Shown piece by piece: positions 25,451-33,979 of a stretch of 64,000 nt of DNA. The notes under the pieces were generated by a model that was not told the DNA's origin, made no database searches, and saw nothing but the letters and a program-made list of their open reading frames with translations. The stretch is from BMS3ABIN04 sp964553325 (lineage in GTDB: Bacteria; Bacteroidota; Ignavibacteria; Ignavibacteriales; Melioribacteraceae), in contig CAZKKI010000015.1 in NCBI GenBank assembly GCA_964553325.1, forward strand, positions 1 through 64,000, read 5' to 3'. Both the position numbers and the translations under genes were made by a program. How positions within the stretch are numbered: position 1 is the first letter of the stretch; each line of letters starts with the position of its first letter.

Positions 25451-28400
25451 TTATCCTTGCGATTGAATTTTTTCCGGTGTGTCGGATTCGAGTAAAACCG
25501 AATTATGATTTTCCGGTAGTTTTAGAGTTATATTTATTTCTTTTAATTTTTGCCGCGCTTCAACATTGTTAACGTCGTTTATTACCGCCCATTCGTACAT
25601 TGTTTTCGCTTCCTCAAACATTTCGGAAAGGTAAAATATTTCACCTAAACCGGCACAAGCTTGCGACGAAGACGGATTTAAGTTGAGCGCTTTTTCAAAA
25701 TTTTCTTTTGCCGATTCGAAATCCGAAATACCTGTATAAATTTTCCCGAGAAGAACGTATAACTCTTCTTGCTTAATATTTTCATAATTTTTTCTGTTCG
25801 ATTGTGAATAGTAATTTAAGGCAATTTCTAAATTTTCAATTGCCATCAAATATTCATTATCTTCAATATTAATAAATGCGCGTTCAAAATGTTGAACAAA
25901 CAAATCGTCGTTAATCGGATAATTTAGATTTCTGCTTTTTAATTTTTCACCTCTCAGCCAAATACCTTCCGGATCACTTCCCCATTTATCAACAAATCTT
26001 TCTTTGTTTATTTCAATTCGTTTGGCATATTCCGTTTCGCCGTTTGCTTTGAAGCTAACCGACCCGTAATGATGCACAAAAACGTCTTCGGCAATTACGG
26101 TTTTGAATCCGGCTAACTGCGAACGCAAACAGAAATCATCATCTTCAAAGTTGCCGGGTGAAAATCTTTCATCGAGCCCTCCGATTGTTTCAATCACTTC
26201 TTTCTTAATCAATGTGCACAAAAAAGCGACACGCGGAAATTCACTTATTTTTCCCTCATTTTTTTCTTTTAATTTTGCCGCATACTTATGCATTTCATCC
26301 AACGTATTATATTTTGCTTCCTTATCTAATTGCACACCGCTTACTGCATTGCTTACGGGTCCGACAATTCCGATTTTCTCATCCGATCCGGCTATCTCCA
26401 ACATTCTTTTTAACCAACCTTCAGTAACAACAACATCGTTGTTCATTATAACAATATAATTTCCTTTTGCGTTGAGTATTCCTTTGTTTATCGCTTTTGG
26501 AAAACCCAGATTGGTTTCGTTTTTAAGAATTTTAACTTTATCATAATTTTTAAGCTGTGGTATGGTTTCGTCGGTAGAAGCATTATCAACCACAATGAGT
26601 TCATAGTCGGTATTGGTATATTGCCGGATGCTGTTAATACATTCTTCCGTGTACTTCCAGTTGTTAAACGTTGGAATAATTATGGACACCAAATTTGCGG
26701 ATTTTTCTTTATGTTGCGCCGATAAAAATTTAGCATTGGAAGGTGTAAACCAGTTAATCCCCCACAATTCCATAGGCTCCGGAACCTTTCCTTCTCCATA
26801 GTATTCCGTCAATTTTTTATAAAGAGCATCGGTACTTTCTTGAACCAACCGGTTTGTAATCTTAGGCTCAACGGTTTGGAAACTTTTTTGTCCTTCGTGA
26901 AAAACAAATGTGTCTTTTGCGATTAAAAGTTTATATCCGTTTATTCTGAAGCGCCAACTTAACTCCAAGTCGTCGTTTCCTAAAAATAAATTTTCGTCTA
27001 ATAAACCCAATTCATCCAGTACATCTTTTTTAATCATCATACAAAATCCGATCAATAGCTTTGTTTCAACAAATTCTCCGTCAAATTTTTGTTCAATAAC
27101 TTTTGCTACATTCTCGGTTTGTAAATTTCTCAATTCATCTTCATTAAAATACGCTTTTACATTTTGATAACCCGCAACATAATTCGATAAAGGCCCAACT
27201 GCCGCTACTTGTTTATCGTCGAACCCTTTGAGCATTTTCTTCAACCATCCGTCCGTTACAACGGTATCGGGATTTAGCAATACGATAAATTGATTTCGGG
27301 CTTTTTTTATCCCGACATTGCAACCGGCGGAAAAGCCGAGATTAGTTTTGTTTTTAAATATTTTAAATTGCGGATTTTTCTTAACCAACTTTTTCAACTT
27401 TTTCACTGTACCGTCTTTCGAAGCGTTATCAACAAATATCACTTCGTCGTTCTTTCCGATTGTTTTTTTAAGACTTTCGAACAGCGGTTCGATTGTTTTG
27501 GAAGAATTGTATGTTAATACTATTATTGAAACCCCGTCTACGTTTTGCTTTTCACATTTTTCGTTTTCAGTACGAACCGAGTTTTCGAAGGAATCACCGC
27601 TATCGGAAGACGTTTCCGTATTGTTCGATCGCACAGCTAATACGTTTTTGCTATCAAGTATTCTCTTAAATGTTTCGTACCACATTAGTACACGTTCTTT
27701 CACTGTTCTGTTTTCCAATACATATCTGTACGCATTTTCCTGCAGTTCGGTAATTTTTTGCGGATTTTCTATTAAATATTTGATTTTCGCATACCATTCA
27801 TTACTCGATTCCGATTCGACAAAAAGTCCGTACTTTTCTTCTACCACCGTTCCGGCATAAGGAGCATACTTAGAATAAATGCCGGCGATTCTTTTTATAC
27901 CGTATTCAAGGAATTTTATATCACTTTTACCCAGATTAAATTCATTAAATTTTAACGGAGCCAAACCTATATCGAGATTCGCTTTCTCAAGAATATCGGC
28001 AAATTCATTTAATTTTGAATGTCCTGGAATAAACTCAACATTAATATCTTCGATGAATTCATCGGGAATAAAATTTATAAATACCAACTGTATTTTGTCT
28101 TTAAATTCACTTTGAATCTTTTTTAAAGCGGGTAAAACTTGCTCGAAATCTTCCGTGTGAGTCATTGTGCCGGCATAGCCTATTCTAATTTTCCCGTTTA
28201 CTTTTTTAGATTCGTGAACCGGTTTGAAGATTTCGGTATCTATTTGATTCGGAATTACGGATATGGAGTCAATATGCTTTTCAAATATTCGTTTCAGATT
28301 ATTGTTTGTTACAATCATATGATCGGAGAGCCAAATTGTTTCAAGCATTGCCCTTTTTACATGCGGGTTATTATAGTAATCATGAACTATATTCTTATCC

Positions 28401-28672
28401 GGAACATTTAATAAATTATCATCAACTTCGTAAACAATCTTCGAACCTTTTTCTTTCAACATTTTTAAAAGACCCAGCAAATTGAAATTGTCCAAACGTT
28501 GCACAACAACAAGATCGGGCACATAAGTTATTTTAGGAGGTTTATTTCGGGAAAGATCAAGTATAGTAAAATCGATAAGACCCTGCTGTTTCAAGTATGA
28601 TAACGGACTAATGACTCTAATTTGTGCCAAAGCACCCAAGTCGTGAACAATCCCCAATATTCTTATTTTCAT
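25451..28672 (-). CDS. Three-domain glycosyltransferase (GT4-like + GT2 + GT2) with TPR tail
   Basis: 1073 aa. Residues about 1-345 look like a GT-B fold (IRIGYAGTMTHTEDFEQVLPAL, FLEYGIKRIAGI). About 380-610 is a GT2 domain (VSIIVLTYNSSKTIEP, VDNASKDGT, LLNPDTVV). About 675-920 is a second GT2 domain (VSIIIPTFNNWKYTEECINSI, VDNASTDET, IMNNDVVV). The C-terminal 110 residues hold two TPRs (LYVLLGKIYTGISDFESAKENFEKALNL, ACAGLGEIFYLSEMFEEAKTMYEWAV). Such rhamnosyltransferase-like fusions build multi-sugar chains. Both GT2 modules keep their acidic metal motif (DxxxD/NxD). The gene sits between two other glycosyltransferases in one operon. The acceptor (flagellin or surface glycan) is not shown by the sequence. 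Confidence 0.87.
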   Translation of the reverse strand: MKIRILGIVHDLGALAQIRVISPLSYLKQQGLIDFTILDLSRNKPPKITYVPDLVVVQRLDNFNLLGLLKMLKEKGSKIVYEVDDNLLNVPDKNIVHDYYNNPHVKRAMLETIWLSDHMIVTNNNLKRIFEKHIDSISVIPNQIDTEIFKPVHESKKVNGKIRIGYAGTMTHTEDFEQVLPALKKIQSEFKDKIQLVFINFIPDEFIEDINVEFIPGHSKLNEFADILEKANLDIGLAPLKFNEFNLGKSDIKFLEYGIKRIAGIYSKYAPYAGTVVEEKYGLFVESESSNEWYAKIKYLIENPQKITELQENAYRYVLENRTVKERVLMWYETFKRILDSKNVLAVRSNNTETSSDSGDSFENSVRTENEKCEKQNVDGVSIIVLTYNSSKTIEPLFESLKKTIGKNDEVIFVDNASKDGTVKKLKKLVKKNPQFKIFKNKTNLGFSAGCNVGIKKARNQFIVLLNPDTVVTDGWLKKMLKGFDDKQVAAVGPLSNYVAGYQNVKAYFNEDELRNLQTENVAKVIEQKFDGEFVETKLLIGFCMMIKKDVLDELGLLDENLFLGNDDLELSWRFRINGYKLLIAKDTFVFHEGQKSFQTVEPKITNRLVQESTDALYKKLTEYYGEGKVPEPMELWGINWFTPSNAKFLSAQHKEKSANLVSIIIPTFNNWKYTEECINSIRQYTNTDYELIVVDNASTDETIPQLKNYDKVKILKNETNLGFPKAINKGILNAKGNYIVIMNNDVVVTEGWLKRMLEIAGSDEKIGIVGPVSNAVSGVQLDKEAKYNTLDEMHKYAAKLKEKNEGKISEFPRVAFLCTLIKKEVIETIGGLDERFSPGNFEDDDFCLRSQLAGFKTVIAEDVFVHHYGSVSFKANGETEYAKRIEINKERFVDKWGSDPEGIWLRGEKLKSRNLNYPINDDLFVQHFERAFINIEDNEYLMAIENLEIALNYYSQSNRKNYENIKQEELYVLLGKIYTGISDFESAKENFEKALNLNPSSSQACAGLGEIFYLSEMFEEAKTMYEWAVINDVNNVEARQKLKEINITLKLPENHNSVLLESDTPEKIQSQG

Positions 28673-28689
28673 TTCTTATCCATTTATTA

Positions 28690-31260
28690 TTAAACATTTA
28701 AGTTACTTAGTAAATATTCAAGATTACCTTTCGCAATTTTATCTTGCGGATCGATTCGCAACACATTTTCCAAAATATTTTTCGCGTCTTCCGTATTCCC
28801 TTCTAAAATATTTACAACAGCCAAGTTATTTAGAGCTTTAACATTCTCCGGATAGTAGTTTTTAATCAATTGCAGTATTTTTTTAGCTTCCGCAATTTTG
28901 TTTTTTTCTATTAATTCCTCGGCATTTTGCATCCATAAACCGATTGTCGTTTCATCGAAAAGTAATTTTATTTTTCGGTTTGTAGTTTCTTCGGTATAAA
29001 ATCTTGTTTCCAAAATCATATTGGAAACAAATTCAACTAGTTGACCGTCTTCTTTGGAAAGTTTCAATTGTTTTTTCTTAAGAACTTCGTGGTACAATTC
29101 AATTAATCTACTTACGCTATTGGCTGCCGAGTATTTTTCCAATGCTATTTTTCTTAACTCGCGGCCGTATTCAGCTTTGTATTTACCAATCTCGTTAACG
29201 AGATCTTCTGTACTAAATTTTAAGTTGAATCTTCTTCCGGAAAAATTAAATTTCGCCAACTCTTCAAAATTTGCCGGGGTTACCATTCCGTCTCCGGCCA
29301 AGTAATCTAAAATTATCGGAACCCTTCCGCAAAACATAGCCTCGATAGCTCCTCTTCCCAAAGTAATTACAATATCGGATTGATTTATATAAGTCGGCAA
29401 TTCGAAAGGTTCAACCACTTCGAATCTTTTTCCTATAAATTTCACATCAATATTAAGTTGTGCACACGCGCCGTTAATGATATCTTCCGTAGATTCGTCA
29501 ATTTTATTACTGATAACCAAAATCCTTTCGGGGGAATTATTAATCGGTGTATTCTCTTTGAATAGATTTTGATTCACCATATTTGGGAACAATCGCACTT
29601 TACTTTCCGGAATACCGAAGCTAAGAAGTTTATTTTTTATTTCGTCGCTTAGCGCCAAAAACAAAGAAATATTTACATTCATGGAAGGCGGTTGTTCTAA
29701 AAACGGTATAACACCGTGCGATAGGTAAACGATGGGAAGTTCGGGGAAAATATTTCGTACTTCTATTGCATTTATGTTATGACTAACTTGAGCAATATCG
29801 AATTCAACATTTTTTATTGCTTCCAAATGTTCAATCACCGGAACGTTAATTTTATCGAAGTAATTTTTCAATTTATCTACATATTTCGAATAAACATACA
29901 CTTCGCAATTTTGTTTTTTGAAATTTTCGGCCAAAGTGTAAGCGAAAATTTCGGAGCCCGTAAAATCAAGTAAATGATGAGTTGTCAAAAGAATTTTTAA
30001 TTTTTTCTTTTCAGCGGTATTAACATTAAACCCTTGCTCAATTTTCGATAAATCAATCCCTTTAATTTCCTTTTCATCCCAAGTTATCAGCGGATTTCCA
30101 AAATCGGAAACATTATGATGAATAGCCTTCCCTTTTCTTTTCTTCCACTTTTCGGAATATTTCGGAAAGTGATTAGCATAATAATCACATGTTTTTTCCC
30201 ATTCTTCGACCGATACGGCTTTCCCATAATGACGAACGTAACCTTCCTCCGCAATTACACCTTCTTTACCCAAAACCACTTCTCTTTGATCCATATATTT
30301 ATACTCAAGGGTAGGAAGATTTCTAAAAGCCATAATAATTTTTCGGTATTCCGGACCAATTTTTTTTCTTTCGTAATACGGTTTTGCAACATCTTCCGGA
30401 GTAATGTAAAAATCGAATAATTTCATCCTGACGGCAATCACATCATTCGGGAAAAAGTAGAGTCGCTTCCAATCGTATTCTATTCTTTCATCGGCATCCA
30501 AATACACAAACCAGTCTTCCACCGAAGCAATTTTCTTTGCTTCGTTTAATATTGCCGCTCTGTTTTCATATTCGGCTCTTTCTCTGTTCTTATCCCAAGT
30601 TTTGCCTCTAATTACTTTTATTACATTCGGATATTTTTCACATATTTCAGGGGTTCTGTCGTTTGAACAATCATCGTAAACAAAAATTCCGCCGTTACAA
30701 AATGTGGAAAGATGATTCAACGTATCCAGAATTAGATGCTCTTCGTTTCTAACTCTTAACAATCCGTATATTTTTATGTTTTTCTTTTTAATTGCATGAC
30801 AATGAATCCTACCGTTTTCTTCAGAAATTTCTACGACGGTTAATTTTTTCCGATCCGAAACTTTTTTTAATTGCTCAACTGAAGTTGCCGCTTCAGTTCG
30901 CTTGTCGGTGAGGGAATCGATTGGAAGGTCCATAAAAACACTGCCGTCGTCGGATAGCAGTTCCCCGACTTTTTGCAGAAGTTTATCGAAATATTTTAAT
31001 TTCCCTTCCCTTTTCCCAATAAGAATATAATCGTATTTTCTATTCGTACCGAATTTGCCGAAAACGATTTTAACATTTTTTCTTTTGTCGTGTTTTTCAT
31101 ATCGATTTGAAAAAGGTTCTTCCGATTCTTGAAAGTCGGTATCCTTAAAGTCTATCGAATCTATCCAGCTATTTTCAACGTTTATTTCGGCGGCATTGAG
31201 ATTTAGAAATTCACCTAACTCTAAAATGTTGGAATTCGGTTCCGGTTGAAAAAACTTCAT
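28690..31260 (-). CDS. Multidomain glycosyltransferase (methyltransferase-like + GT2 + GT4) with TPR tail
   Basis: 856 aa. Residues 1-160 resemble a degenerate Rossmann methyltransferase (NILELGEFL, YDYILIGKREGKLKYFDKLLQKVGELLSDDGSVF). About 163-400 is a GT2-type domain (IYGLLRVRNEEHLILDTLNHL, YDDCSNDRT, YLDADERI). About 410-720 is a GT-B domain (KILLTTHHLLDFTGSEIFAYTLAENF, and a sugar-nucleotide-binding region near ITLGRGAIEAMFCGRVPII). The end has TPRs (NLAVVNILEGNTEDAKNILENVL). It is the first gene of the glycosyltransferase operon, 17 nt upstream of the 1073-aa enzyme. The N-terminal domain may be a carbohydrate-related SAM fold that has lost activity. Confidence 0.82.
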   Translation of the reverse strand: MKFFQPEPNSNILELGEFLNLNAAEINVENSWIDSIDFKDTDFQESEEPFSNRYEKHDKRKNVKIVFGKFGTNRKYDYILIGKREGKLKYFDKLLQKVGELLSDDGSVFMDLPIDSLTDKRTEAATSVEQLKKVSDRKKLTVVEISEENGRIHCHAIKKKNIKIYGLLRVRNEEHLILDTLNHLSTFCNGGIFVYDDCSNDRTPEICEKYPNVIKVIRGKTWDKNRERAEYENRAAILNEAKKIASVEDWFVYLDADERIEYDWKRLYFFPNDVIAVRMKLFDFYITPEDVAKPYYERKKIGPEYRKIIMAFRNLPTLEYKYMDQREVVLGKEGVIAEEGYVRHYGKAVSVEEWEKTCDYYANHFPKYSEKWKKRKGKAIHHNVSDFGNPLITWDEKEIKGIDLSKIEQGFNVNTAEKKKLKILLTTHHLLDFTGSEIFAYTLAENFKKQNCEVYVYSKYVDKLKNYFDKINVPVIEHLEAIKNVEFDIAQVSHNINAIEVRNIFPELPIVYLSHGVIPFLEQPPSMNVNISLFLALSDEIKNKLLSFGIPESKVRLFPNMVNQNLFKENTPINNSPERILVISNKIDESTEDIINGACAQLNIDVKFIGKRFEVVEPFELPTYINQSDIVITLGRGAIEAMFCGRVPIILDYLAGDGMVTPANFEELAKFNFSGRRFNLKFSTEDLVNEIGKYKAEYGRELRKIALEKYSAANSVSRLIELYHEVLKKKQLKLSKEDGQLVEFVSNMILETRFYTEETTNRKIKLLFDETTIGLWMQNAEELIEKNKIAEAKKILQLIKNYYPENVKALNNLAVVNILEGNTEDAKNILENVLRIDPQDKIAKGNLEYLLSNLNV

Positions 31261-31486
31261 AAATGTTGCCTTTAATTTTTACTGATTGCAAGAACTAAAA
31301 ATCATTTAATTTGTCCGGCAACAACCGGCAAAAAACAATTACGTTTTAACATAATTTTTAGTTTGATTATTCCGTATACTTATCCATATTTCATTCCAAA
31401 CGGTTTGATTTGTTTTTCGGACGATTTTCGCGGTTTTCACAGTAGTTTTTCGGTAAGTTGGCTAATTTTAGCCAGTCGTAGTGAGA

Positions 31487-33328
31487 TTATAAAATATATA
31501 ACTTTTTGAACGGAGCCAGCTTTTCCTCGATTTCTTGTTTAGCTTCTTTTCTTAATTTTTCTTCTTCGGCAGCTTTTTCCTTCAATATGTTTTGCATTTC
31601 TTCATTATACATATTCTCTTTTTTCGTAAAGTTACTTTCCAACGAAGCTCTATTTACGTTAATCTCTTTATTCAAATGTTCTATTTGTTCTTCCTTTTGT
31701 GCTTTTAATTTGCTTATTTCCTTTACCAACTGTTGTTTTTTATTGGTTTTATCCAGAGCTCCGGAAGCGGATGAGAAAAACGAAATTATTAATCCGATAA
31801 CAAATGTTATTCCGCCCCATTTGAAGCCCGATAGCATTAATGTTTTCATAACGCTATCCGAACCTTCCGCAGCGGAACTGTATCCCGATGCAAATCCGCC
31901 GATTACAAAAACTATCATTGCCACTACCGCAGAAAACATTATTGCATCTTTGAACAACATTACCGGATTGTATTTATCTTCATCGGACAAATGTTCTATT
32001 CTTCTTTCCAATGCTTTGATTTGCTCGTCGTAAATCTCTTCGACTTTTTTAATCGAATTTTTCAGTTTATCGTTCAACATACCGATTGCAGAGGCTTTTT
32101 CGTTAGCTACTCTTTGCAGATTTTTCTGCACTTGCTCAAGTTGTGTTTCGTATAACGAAAGTTTTTGTAATATCGCCGATTCGTATTCTTTGCTTACTTT
32201 TTCAATCATTTTGTCTATAAGCATATTGAATTTATCTCTGAAAACCGGCGCCGAGTTAATTATGAGAATATTTTTCGATAAATAATATTTTTCGAGCATA
32301 TTTTTTAGAAATACTATTTCCGACCGTAACGCATCATCGCATAAATCCTTGTCTTTAGAATTCAGAAAATATACTACTTGTTCAAATACTTTCTTAATAA
32401 GTTTTTTGTTTTCATCTTTTAGAGTTTCCACCATTATTTTAATATCTTCAAGCATGCACACAAAATCTTCTTTTTTGAAAACATTGTAAACAAAGGCGTT
32501 CTTAATGAAAAAGTTAAAGTAATTTTCCGAGTTGATTTCCATTGCGTATTTCAATTTCATACGGTCAAATTCCAAAATACGCTTGATGTTATTAAACGCC
32601 ACACTTCTGTTTTGCAATCTTATATTAACAATAGCTTCATAAAACAATGCGGTAACCGGATTAACTTTATATTTTTTCGCTTCGGTAAAAGCTTGTAGTG
32701 CCACATCGTTGTTTTGCATTTGTAAATTAATGAATCCGTAAAGCAAACTGGTGAAATAATAAATTTGTTCTTTTACTTTTTGGGAAATTGTTAACGAATC
32801 GACATCGGATTGAATTTTAATTATCGTATCGGCTGCTTTGCGTAACAACTCGCCGCTGTCTTGTCTCGAACAAACAACGGAATAATGCAAAAGACTTAAA
32901 AAATCAAAATATTCATAATTGCGTTCTACGATTTTGATTATTGTATTAGCGTAATAATTTTCGTCTCCGCTGTTTTGTTGTTTTATCCAAAGTTTGTACA
33001 GATTTTTAATATCCCAATATGTTTCCGAAAGGGTAAACAAATGCGGATTTTGTTTAAGATAATTTTCCGCTTGAAACAGCAAGGGATTTTTTATTGCGAG
33101 GAAATAAGGTACCAGTTCATCGTCGATGAAAAATTCATTTAATTTTTCAGGTAATTTTAAAGCGAAATGGTATGAAGCCAATCGTTCGTATTCATCGAAC
33201 GATAAATCGAATTTAACGGAATTTGCAAATTTTTCCTTCGCATAACTTTTGAATTTTTTGAATGCGATTTCCCTTTGCAATTGAGCTTCCCGCTCAGGAG
33301 TATATATTTCCGCATTATTGAGGAACAT
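31487..33328 (-). CDS. Membrane-anchored coiled-coil protein of unknown function
   Basis: 613 aa, not recognised. The N-terminal 330 residues are helical and TPR-like. About 380-450 is a predicted coiled coil (LSLYETQLEQVQKNLQRVANEKAS region). Two membrane helices follow, around residues 462-485 and 505-530, separated by a short Ser/Glu-rich loop. A strongly charged coiled coil closes the protein (LVKEISKLKAQKEEQIEHLNKEI to KEKAAEEEKLRKEAKQEIEEKL). It has no signal peptide, so both ends are probably cytosolic. A sigma-28-like promoter lies just upstream, which suggests expression with the late flagellar genes. It could be an envelope or motility scaffold. The 226-nt gap to the glycosyltransferase operon holds only short hairpins. 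Confidence 0.7.
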   Translation of the reverse strand: MFLNNAEIYTPEREAQLQREIAFKKFKSYAKEKFANSVKFDLSFDEYERLASYHFALKLPEKLNEFFIDDELVPYFLAIKNPLLFQAENYLKQNPHLFTLSETYWDIKNLYKLWIKQQNSGDENYYANTIIKIVERNYEYFDFLSLLHYSVVCSRQDSGELLRKAADTIIKIQSDVDSLTISQKVKEQIYYFTSLLYGFINLQMQNNDVALQAFTEAKKYKVNPVTALFYEAIVNIRLQNRSVAFNNIKRILEFDRMKLKYAMEINSENYFNFFIKNAFVYNVFKKEDFVCMLEDIKIMVETLKDENKKLIKKVFEQVVYFLNSKDKDLCDDALRSEIVFLKNMLEKYYLSKNILIINSAPVFRDKFNMLIDKMIEKVSKEYESAILQKLSLYETQLEQVQKNLQRVANEKASAIGMLNDKLKNSIKKVEEIYDEQIKALERRIEHLSDEDKYNPVMLFKDAIMFSAVVAMIVFVIGGFASGYSSAAEGSDSVMKTLMLSGFKWGGITFVIGLIISFFSSASGALDKTNKKQQLVKEISKLKAQKEEQIEHLNKEINVNRASLESNFTKKENMYNEEMQNILKEKAAEEEKLRKEAKQEIEEKLAPFKKLYIL

Positions 33329-33366
33329 ACTTCATCCTTGAAAGTAAACGTTTCATACCACGTTCA

Positions 33367-33393
33367 TAATCGTAAAAACTTACGTTTTGTTTA
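33367..33393 (-). promoter_or_regulatory. Sigma-28-like promoter for the 613-aa unknown gene
   Basis: On the minus strand TAAA (33390-33393), 15 nt, then TACGATTA (33367-33374). One base in the CGATAA core differs. The site is 39 nt upstream of the ATG at 33328, correctly oriented, and shares spacing with the three sites before clear motility genes. Confidence 0.6.
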
Positions 33394-33412
33394 AGAAATA
33401 ATATTTTTAAAA

Positions 33413-33441
33413 CAAAAAACCGGTTTCAATATGAAACCGGT
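33413..33441 (-). terminator. Rho-independent terminator of the arsC-like gene
   Basis: ACCGGTTTCA (33419-33428) pairs with TGAAACCGGT (33432-33441), with a 3-nt loop. On the minus strand it is followed by a run of Ts (33413-33418). It ends the arsC-like transcript and lies just upstream of the next gene's sigma-28-like site. Confidence 0.85.
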
Positions 33442-33471
33442 CGGTGACAAAATCAAAATCCGGATGTTTTA

Positions 33472-33822
33472 TCATAAGATTTCTTTGATTTTTTCAACGG
33501 GTCTTGCCAAAACCGCTTTATTGCCTTTTTCCACAATCGGTCGCTCAATCAAATCAGGATATTTAACCATAAAGTCAATAATTTCGGCTTGTGTGTATTT
33601 TTTATTTTTGAAATCGAGTTCTTTATACTCTTTAGCCCTTTTTCTTAAAATATTTTCCGCTTTCAAATTCATTTTTTTCAAAAGGGTTTTAAGCTTGGTT
33701 TTTGTGAAGGGTTTTTCGTAGTAATTTACTTTTTTGTACTCGACACCCATTTCGTCTAACATTTTTAGGGCTTTCCGGCTTGTTGTGCAAGTCGGTTTAT
33801 GATATACAACCAATTCAGCCAT
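33472..33822 (-). CDS. arsC: ArsC/Spx-family reductase (arsenate reductase-like)
   Basis: 116 aa from the ATG at 33822, which is preceded by GGAGG. A TTG four codons earlier is possible but less likely. Thioredoxin-fold protein with catalytic Cys12 in HKPTCTTSRKA, and the later arginines of the ArsC triad in ENILRKRAKEYKEL, ERPIV and LARP. ArsC uses glutaredoxin/glutathione to reduce arsenate. Related YffB/Spx-like proteins have other roles. No arsenite efflux gene or ArsR regulator is adjacent, so an arsenic function is not confirmed by context. Single-gene transcript with its own terminator. Confidence 0.82.
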   Translation of the reverse strand: MAELVVYHKPTCTTSRKALKMLDEMGVEYKKVNYYEKPFTKTKLKTLLKKMNLKAENILRKRAKEYKELDFKNKKYTQAEIIDFMVKYPDLIERPIVEKGNKAVLARPVEKIKEIL

Positions 33823-33979
33823 TTTTTCCTCCAAAATTAATTATTCGGTTTTGCAAAAATACAATGAACACTTTTCAATTAAAAATGTTTCCGTAAAAAT
33901 CCGAAAGGGTAAAGCGGTTGAATTTAACTTAAACTTTATCTATTCTTGTTAATAAATTTTTACAAATCGGTTAACGAAA

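Noticed and set aside
33918..33948. TTG-N20-TATTCTTG before the PLAT-SMaseD gene
   Set aside because: Close to the Bacteroidota promoter pattern, but the -7 box has a mismatch and it is unclear that this lineage uses that consensus.
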